From: Pseudonocardia terrae | GTDB lineage: Bacteria; Actinomycetota; Actinomycetes; Mycobacteriales; Pseudonocardiaceae | Length of the DNA stretch: 64,000 nucleotides | NCBI RefSeq assembly: GCF_021343995.1 | Contig: NZ_JAJTTE010000007.1 | Span: 1 to 64,000 of the forward strand | Reading direction: 5' to 3' | In this document: positions 60,507 through 64,000 of the stretch, in pieces | Layout of the letters: the number at the start of each line of letters is the position of its first letter | How positions within the stretch are numbered: the stretch's first letter is position 1 | Notes under the pieces: model-generated | Told to the model about the DNA's origin: nothing | The model's input: only the letters and a program-made list of their open reading frames with translations | The model's database searches: none | Translations under genes and position numbers: made by a program

Positions 60507-61265
60507 TCACCCGACGGTGTAGCCGCCGTCGGCGAGGTAGTGGGCGCCGGTGACGAAGGAGGCGGCGGGGGAGAGCAGGAAGGCGACCACGGCGGCGATC
60601 TCGTCCGCGGTGCCCAGCCGGCCCACGGGATGGAGCGCCTGGGTGCGGGCCCGCACCTCGGGGCTCTGGTGGCTGAGCAGCGGGGTGTCGATGAAGCCGG
60701 GGCCGACCGCGTTGACCCGGATGCCGTCCGGGGCGTAGTCCAGCGCGGCGACCTTCGTGAGCCCCACGACCGCGTGCTTCGACGCCACGTAAGCCGCGGA
60801 CTGGCCGGTCCCGACCGCGCCCATCACCGAGGCGATGTTCACGACGGCCCCGCCCCCGGCGCGTCGCAGCGCCGGGAGCTCGGCCTGCAGGCTGTGGAAC
60901 ACGCCGTCGAGGTTGATGTCCAGGACACGGCGCCACTGCGCCCGGTCCATATCGGCGATGCGCCGCTTGTCGGGCACCCCGACGCCCGCGTTGTTCACCG
61001 CCAGGTCGAGGTGCCCGAAGTGCCGCTCGGCGGTGTCGACCATCGCGGCCACCGAGGCCGGGTCGGTCACATCGACCGGCACCGCGAGCGCCCCGTCCAG
61101 CTCCGTCGCCACCCGCTCCGCGGCCGCCGGGTCGATGTCGGCCACGCAGACCGACGCCCCCCGCCGGGTGAGCAGCCGGGCGCACGCGGCCCCGATCCCC
61201 GACGCGGCCCCGGTGACCACCGCCACCCGTCCCGCCAGGTCGCGGCCCTCTGCGACCTCGTCCAT
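60507..61265 (-). CDS. SDR-family oxidoreductase
   Basis: The 252-residue SDR has VVTGAASGIGAACARLLTRR, VNNAGVGVPDKRRIADMDRA, VASVMG-like serine region, YVASKHAVVGLTK and FVTGAHYLADGGYTVG. GAGGAGAC precedes ATG 61265; the much longer open frame upstream has no similarity. It lies 92 bases downstream of the lactone-hydrolase-like gene on the same strand. It probably oxidises an alcohol or reduces a ketone of the same pathway. Confidence 0.86.
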   Translation of the reverse strand: MDEVAEGRDLAGRVAVVTGAASGIGAACARLLTRRGASVCVADIDPAAAERVATELDGALAVPVDVTDPASVAAMVDTAERHFGHLDLAVNNAGVGVPDKRRIADMDRAQWRRVLDINLDGVFHSLQAELPALRRAGGGAVVNIASVMGAVGTGQSAAYVASKHAVVGLTKVAALDYAPDGIRVNAVGPGFIDTPLLSHQSPEVRARTQALHPVGRLGTADEIAAVVAFLLSPAASFVTGAHYLADGGYTVG

Positions 61266-61357
61266 GTCCGTCTCCTCTCGCCCACACCGAAGGCCCCCCA
61301 GGCTGCACGACCGGCCGGTGGCCGGTGCGCGCAGACCTGGGGGGCGGACGTCCGGTC

Positions 61358-62251
61358 CTACGCCTCCGCGAACCGCTTGCGGAGGAACTCGCCGAACCGC
61401 TCGGTCGATGCCTGGGCCTCCGGGAGGAAGGAGAAGATCGGCCAGATGTGCACCAGGTCCTCTCCGATCTCCAGCTCGACCTCGCCGCCCGCGGCCTTCA
61501 CCTTCTCGACCAGGCGGATCGAGTCGTCGTGCAGGCCCTCGTCGGTGCCGACCAGGACTCGCAGCGGCGGCAGGCCGGACAGGTCGGCGTAGAGCGGCGA
61601 GGCCAGCGGCGTCGACTTGGGTTCGGCGCCGCCCAGGTAGGCCCCGCCCATCGCCCCGACCAGTGCCGCGGCGGGCAGCGGGTCGAGGTGGGCACGGGTC
61701 TGCAGCGACTCGCCCTCGCCCGCCAGGTCCACCAGCGGCGACAGCGTGACCGCCGCAGTGGGCGGCACCTCGCCGTCCTCGCGCAGCTTCACCAGCGCCG
61801 AGATCACCAGGCCGCCGCCCGCGGAGTCGCCGAGGAGGGCGACCCGCTTGACGCCGTCCTGCGCGCGGGCGAAGCGGTACGCGGCCACGACGTCGTCGAG
61901 CGGCGCGGGGAAGGGGTTCTCGGGGGCCAGCCGGTAGTCGACGACCAGCGCGCGGGCGTCCGCGGCCTTCGAGACGCGGTAGCCGAACTCGCTGTAGCCC
62001 TTCGCGTTCCCCATGCACCAACCGCCGCCGTGGACCACCACGACGACCTGCTCGGTGGAGGTCCCCGGGGCGCTCACCCAGATCGCGGGCACCCCTCCGG
62101 CATCGACGTGCTCGACCTCGGCGTCGGCCGGGAGCTCGAAGTTGGCCAGCACCTCGTCGTAGAGGCGCCGGTAGTCGTCCATAGTGGCCTCGGGCTCGGA
62201 CACCAGGTGCGTGAGCAGGTCGCGTGCGCGCTGCACCTCGGGACTCGCCAT
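61358..62251 (-). CDS. HSL-family alpha/beta hydrolase (epsilon-lactone-hydrolase-like)
   Basis: The 297-residue hydrolase has the HSL-family HGGGW at 74-78 and the nucleophile S143 in [11 protein letters not shown], with TDEGLHDDS and LVHIWPIF supplying the acid and histidine. The family includes monoterpene epsilon-lactone hydrolase MlhB of Rhodococcus and many esterases. A lactone from ring oxygenation is a good guess in this setting, but no Baeyer-Villiger monooxygenase is seen. GAGGAG lies 8 bases before ATG 62251. The LLM gene ends only 43 bases upstream. Confidence 0.84.
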   Translation of the reverse strand: MASPEVQRARDLLTHLVSEPEATMDDYRRLYDEVLANFELPADAEVEHVDAGGVPAIWVSAPGTSTEQVVVVVHGGGWCMGNAKGYSEFGYRVSKAADARALVVDYRLAPENPFPAPLDDVVAAYRFARAQDGVKRVALLGDSAGGGLVISALVKLREDGEVPPTAAVTLSPLVDLAGEGESLQTRAHLDPLPAAALVGAMGGAYLGGAEPKSTPLASPLYADLSGLPPLRVLVGTDEGLHDDSIRLVEKVKAAGGEVELEIGEDLVHIWPIFSFLPEAQASTERFGEFLRKRFAEA

Positions 62252-62294
62252 CACACACACTCCTCGGGAATCGGTGGAATCGTCATTGATCCGG

Positions 62295-63362
62295 TCACAT
62301 CTTCTGGAGGGTCGGCATGACCTCGCTGGTGAACAGCTCGTAGCTCGCGGCCGCCTTCTCGCCCTTCAGCCCGCCGAACTGGAACACCATGATGGGCTCG
62401 TAGTCGCCCACGATCGCCCGGCGCTCCTCGTGCTTCGCGAGCTGCTCGTCGGGGGTGCCCCAGATCTGCGCGTTGACGTAGATGTCGACGACGGTGTCCA
62501 GCCCGTACTCGTCGATGGCCGCCTTGGCCGCCGCGTACGAGGCGTACCCGCTGGTGCTCTCGAAGTGCCGACCGCCGAACTCGTAGTGCTCCACGCAGCA
62601 CATGTAGTAGTTCGCGATGTGCTCGGCGGCGACCCGGCGGGCCTCGTCGCTGTCCTGGTGGCAGTAGGTCAGGTCGATCATCAGGGGCGGCGGGGCCTCC
62701 TCGCCGTGGGTCTCCTGGAACGCCTCGCGGTACTGCGTGATCATCGGCATGTGCATGGTGTCCATCGGTCCCTGGATGAACGCCATCATCTGCACACCGA
62801 GCTTGCCCGCGGCCACCGCCGAGTCGGGGCTCATCGCCACGCAGGTGGTCCGACCCTTGAACGTCCGCAGCGGCGCGGGGTGGATCGGGACCCGGGACTG
62901 CTTGTAGAACTTGCCGTCGTTCTCGACGTACCCGGCCTCGAGCCCCCGGATGATCATCTCCGCGGCCTCGTCGAACCGCTCGCGGGAGGTGCCCATGTCG
63001 AGCCCGAAGCCCTCGAACTCGCGGCGGGCGAGCCCGCGGCCCATGCCGAACAGGGCGCGGCCGTCGGACAGGTTGTCCAGTAGGGCGATCTTCTCGACCA
63101 CGCGCAGCGGGTCGTTCCACGGCAGGATGACCGCGGTCGTGTGCATCTTGGCGTTGGTGGTCCGACCGGCGAGGTAGGACAGGAACTGGGTGTTGTCGGG
63201 ACACATCGAGTAGCCCGGGTCGAAGTGGTGCTCGACGCACCCGATGCTCTCGTAACCGTCCTGGTCCGCCCGCAGCGACAGCGCGATCTGGTCCTTGTAG
63301 ATGTCGTAGTCGCTGTCGGCGTTGTTGTAGTTCTGGATCAGGTTGGTCATGTGGACCTTCAC
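62295..63362 (-). CDS. LLM class flavin-dependent oxidoreductase
   Basis: The 355-residue luciferase-like protein has [60 protein letters not shown] and a long C-terminal part with [17 protein letters not shown]. It is of the alkanal-monooxygenase-like group and is not close to the LimB-like pair. GTG 63362 is preferred because GAGGAGG lies 4 bases upstream; ATG 63350 is the alternative. Operator C lies 172 bases before the start. It may supply the oxygenation step before the lactone hydrolase. Confidence 0.83.
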   Translation of the reverse strand: MKVHMTNLIQNYNNADSDYDIYKDQIALSLRADQDGYESIGCVEHHFDPGYSMCPDNTQFLSYLAGRTTNAKMHTTAVILPWNDPLRVVEKIALLDNLSDGRALFGMGRGLARREFEGFGLDMGTSRERFDEAAEMIIRGLEAGYVENDGKFYKQSRVPIHPAPLRTFKGRTTCVAMSPDSAVAAGKLGVQMMAFIQGPMDTMHMPMITQYREAFQETHGEEAPPPLMIDLTYCHQDSDEARRVAAEHIANYYMCCVEHYEFGGRHFESTSGYASYAAAKAAIDEYGLDTVVDIYVNAQIWGTPDEQLAKHEERRAIVGDYEPIMVFQFGGLKGEKAAASYELFTSEVMPTLQKM

Positions 63363-63533
63363 GTGGCCTCCTCGGCACATGGGGTCGACCCGCTCTGCTG
63401 GAGTCGGAGGGGAGTGGTGGGAACGAGCCGCGAGCCCGGTTCGGATGCAGTGTCCGAGGCTCTCGCGCGGCTCCTGCGCCGACGCTGTGTGTCCTGCGTC
63501 TCGCCAAGGCTGACAGTGCGCCGAGAAGAGACG

Positions 63534-63551
63534 TTGTCGCATTGCGCTACA
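63534..63551. promoter_or_regulatory. Operator C upstream of the LLM/hydrolase/SDR operon
   Basis: TTGTCGCATTGCGCTACA is among the clearest copies of the motif. It lies in the 243-base gap between the LLM gene and the last SDR, which contains no other recognisable feature. Confidence 0.6.
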
Positions 63552-63605
63552 GTCCGGCGCTCCGCCCGACCGGGTGACGGGACGGCGGACCGCCGCCGGC
63601 GTCGC

Positions 63606-64000
63606 TCACGCGAGGCGTCCGCCGTCCACGACGAAGGTGGAGCCGGCGACGAACCCGGCCTCCGGCCCGAGCAGGAACAGCACCGCGCCTGCGATCTCGT
63701 CGACGGTGGCGTAGCGGCCGCCGTCGAGCGCGGTGGGGACGGTGCGCGAGCCGGTGCGGCCGCCGTCGATGCTGCTCATCATCCGTCCGGCCACCGGGCC
63801 GGGGCAGATCGCGACGACCCGCACGCCGCGGGCGGCGACCTCGCGGGACGCGACCCTGGTAAGCCCGACCAGCGCGTGCTTGGAGGCCACGTAGGGGCCC
63901 ACGGACGGGGCGCCGGACAGGCCGGCCGTCGACCCGGACTGGACGACCACGCCGCCCGCCCCGAGCAGGGGGAGGGCGTGCTTGAGCACCGCGGCGGCGC
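63606..64000 (-). CDS. SDR-family oxidoreductase (5' end beyond window)
   Basis: The visible C-terminal 130 residues include QSGSTAGLSGAPSVGPYVAS with the catalytic serine and tyrosine, KHALVGLTRVASREV, VVAICPGPVAGRMM and FVAGSTFVVDGGRLA. The cofactor-binding half lies beyond the right edge, so group and cofactor cannot be judged. Confidence 0.85.
   Translation of the reverse strand, partial: AAAVLKHALPLLGAGGVVVQSGSTAGLSGAPSVGPYVASKHALVGLTRVASREVAARGVRVVAICPGPVAGRMMSSIDGGRTGSRTVPTALDGGRYATVDEIAGAVLFLLGPEAGFVAGSTFVVDGGRLA

Noticed and set aside
1..64000. Mobile elements, CRISPR arrays and tRNA genes
   Set aside because: None was seen on reading both strands: no transposase or integrase motifs, no regularly spaced repeats, no cloverleaf with a conserved T-loop. 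A dedicated scan could still find small ones.

Overview
The window is a catabolic island from a high-GC actinobacterium. The bias to G/C in third codon positions, frequent GTG starts, mycofactocin-coupled dehydrogenases, limonene-monooxygenase-type flavin enzymes and many acyl-CoA enzyme paralogues suggest a Rhodococcus-, Amycolatopsis- or Pseudonocardia-like soil organism; the genus is inferred, not shown. About 60 protein genes are packed tightly, many with 1-4 nt start/stop overlaps. No rRNA, tRNA, CRISPR array, transposase or integrase was recognised.

Region 1 (1-26 kb) begins with the 3' end of a meta-cleavage aldolase (DmpG type). It then holds a CoA-dependent acid-degradation block: three AMP-forming acyl-CoA synthetases, four acyl-CoA dehydrogenases, a FadR-like GntR regulator, and a long plus-strand run of SDR, thiolase, CoA-transferase, HMG-CoA-lyase-like enzyme, BadH-like dehydrogenase, BadI/MenB-like ring hydrolase, three crotonases, a DUF7064-like protein, a phosphotransferase and a CaiB/BaiF CoA-transferase. 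A second, closer BadI homologue lies on the minus strand at 22.5 kb next to a divergent TetR regulator. BadH plus BadI is the hallmark of opening a cyclohexane-carboxyl-CoA ring to a pimeloyl-CoA-type diacid. The HMG-CoA-lyase-like enzyme hints that the substrate carries a branch, as monoterpene-derived acids do.

Region 2 (26-28.3 kb) has a hotdog thioesterase and an intact MaoC-like hydratase, followed by a scar: the decayed 3' end of an exported beta-propeller gene joined to a truncated second copy of the MaoC gene.

Region 3 (28-50 kb) is headed by a second GntR regulator. It has a limonene-monooxygenase-like LLM protein, two MFS transporters, an acyl-CoA dehydrogenase, a crotonase, an SDR, a nitronate-monooxygenase-like protein, an AtuA-type protein (acyclic terpene utilisation), a fused two-domain CaiB protein, a hydrolase, a second LLM protein, a cupin and a complete branched-chain-amino-acid-type ABC importer. 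A frameshifted fragment of pntB lies at 34.9-35.2 kb.

Region 4 (50-64 kb) carries two mycofactocin-type SDRs, a LimB-like LLM protein, a thiolase, a second SDR, two thiolase-fold proteins without obvious catalytic cysteine plus a DUF35 partner, two exported Vgb-like beta-propellers, an HSL-family (lactone) hydrolase, a fourth LLM protein and two more SDRs, the last cut by the window edge.

Three distinct short operator-like sequences partition the island. A GGTC-nGACC type marks the region 1 promoters; TTGGAGCCAA and close variants mark region 3; TTGTCGCAnnnCGCnACA marks region 4 and the scar in region 2. Together the genes read as uptake, flavin-dependent oxygenation, alcohol oxidation, CoA activation, ring opening and beta-oxidation or retro-aldol cleavage of alicyclic, probably terpenoid, compounds. 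The substrate is inference.
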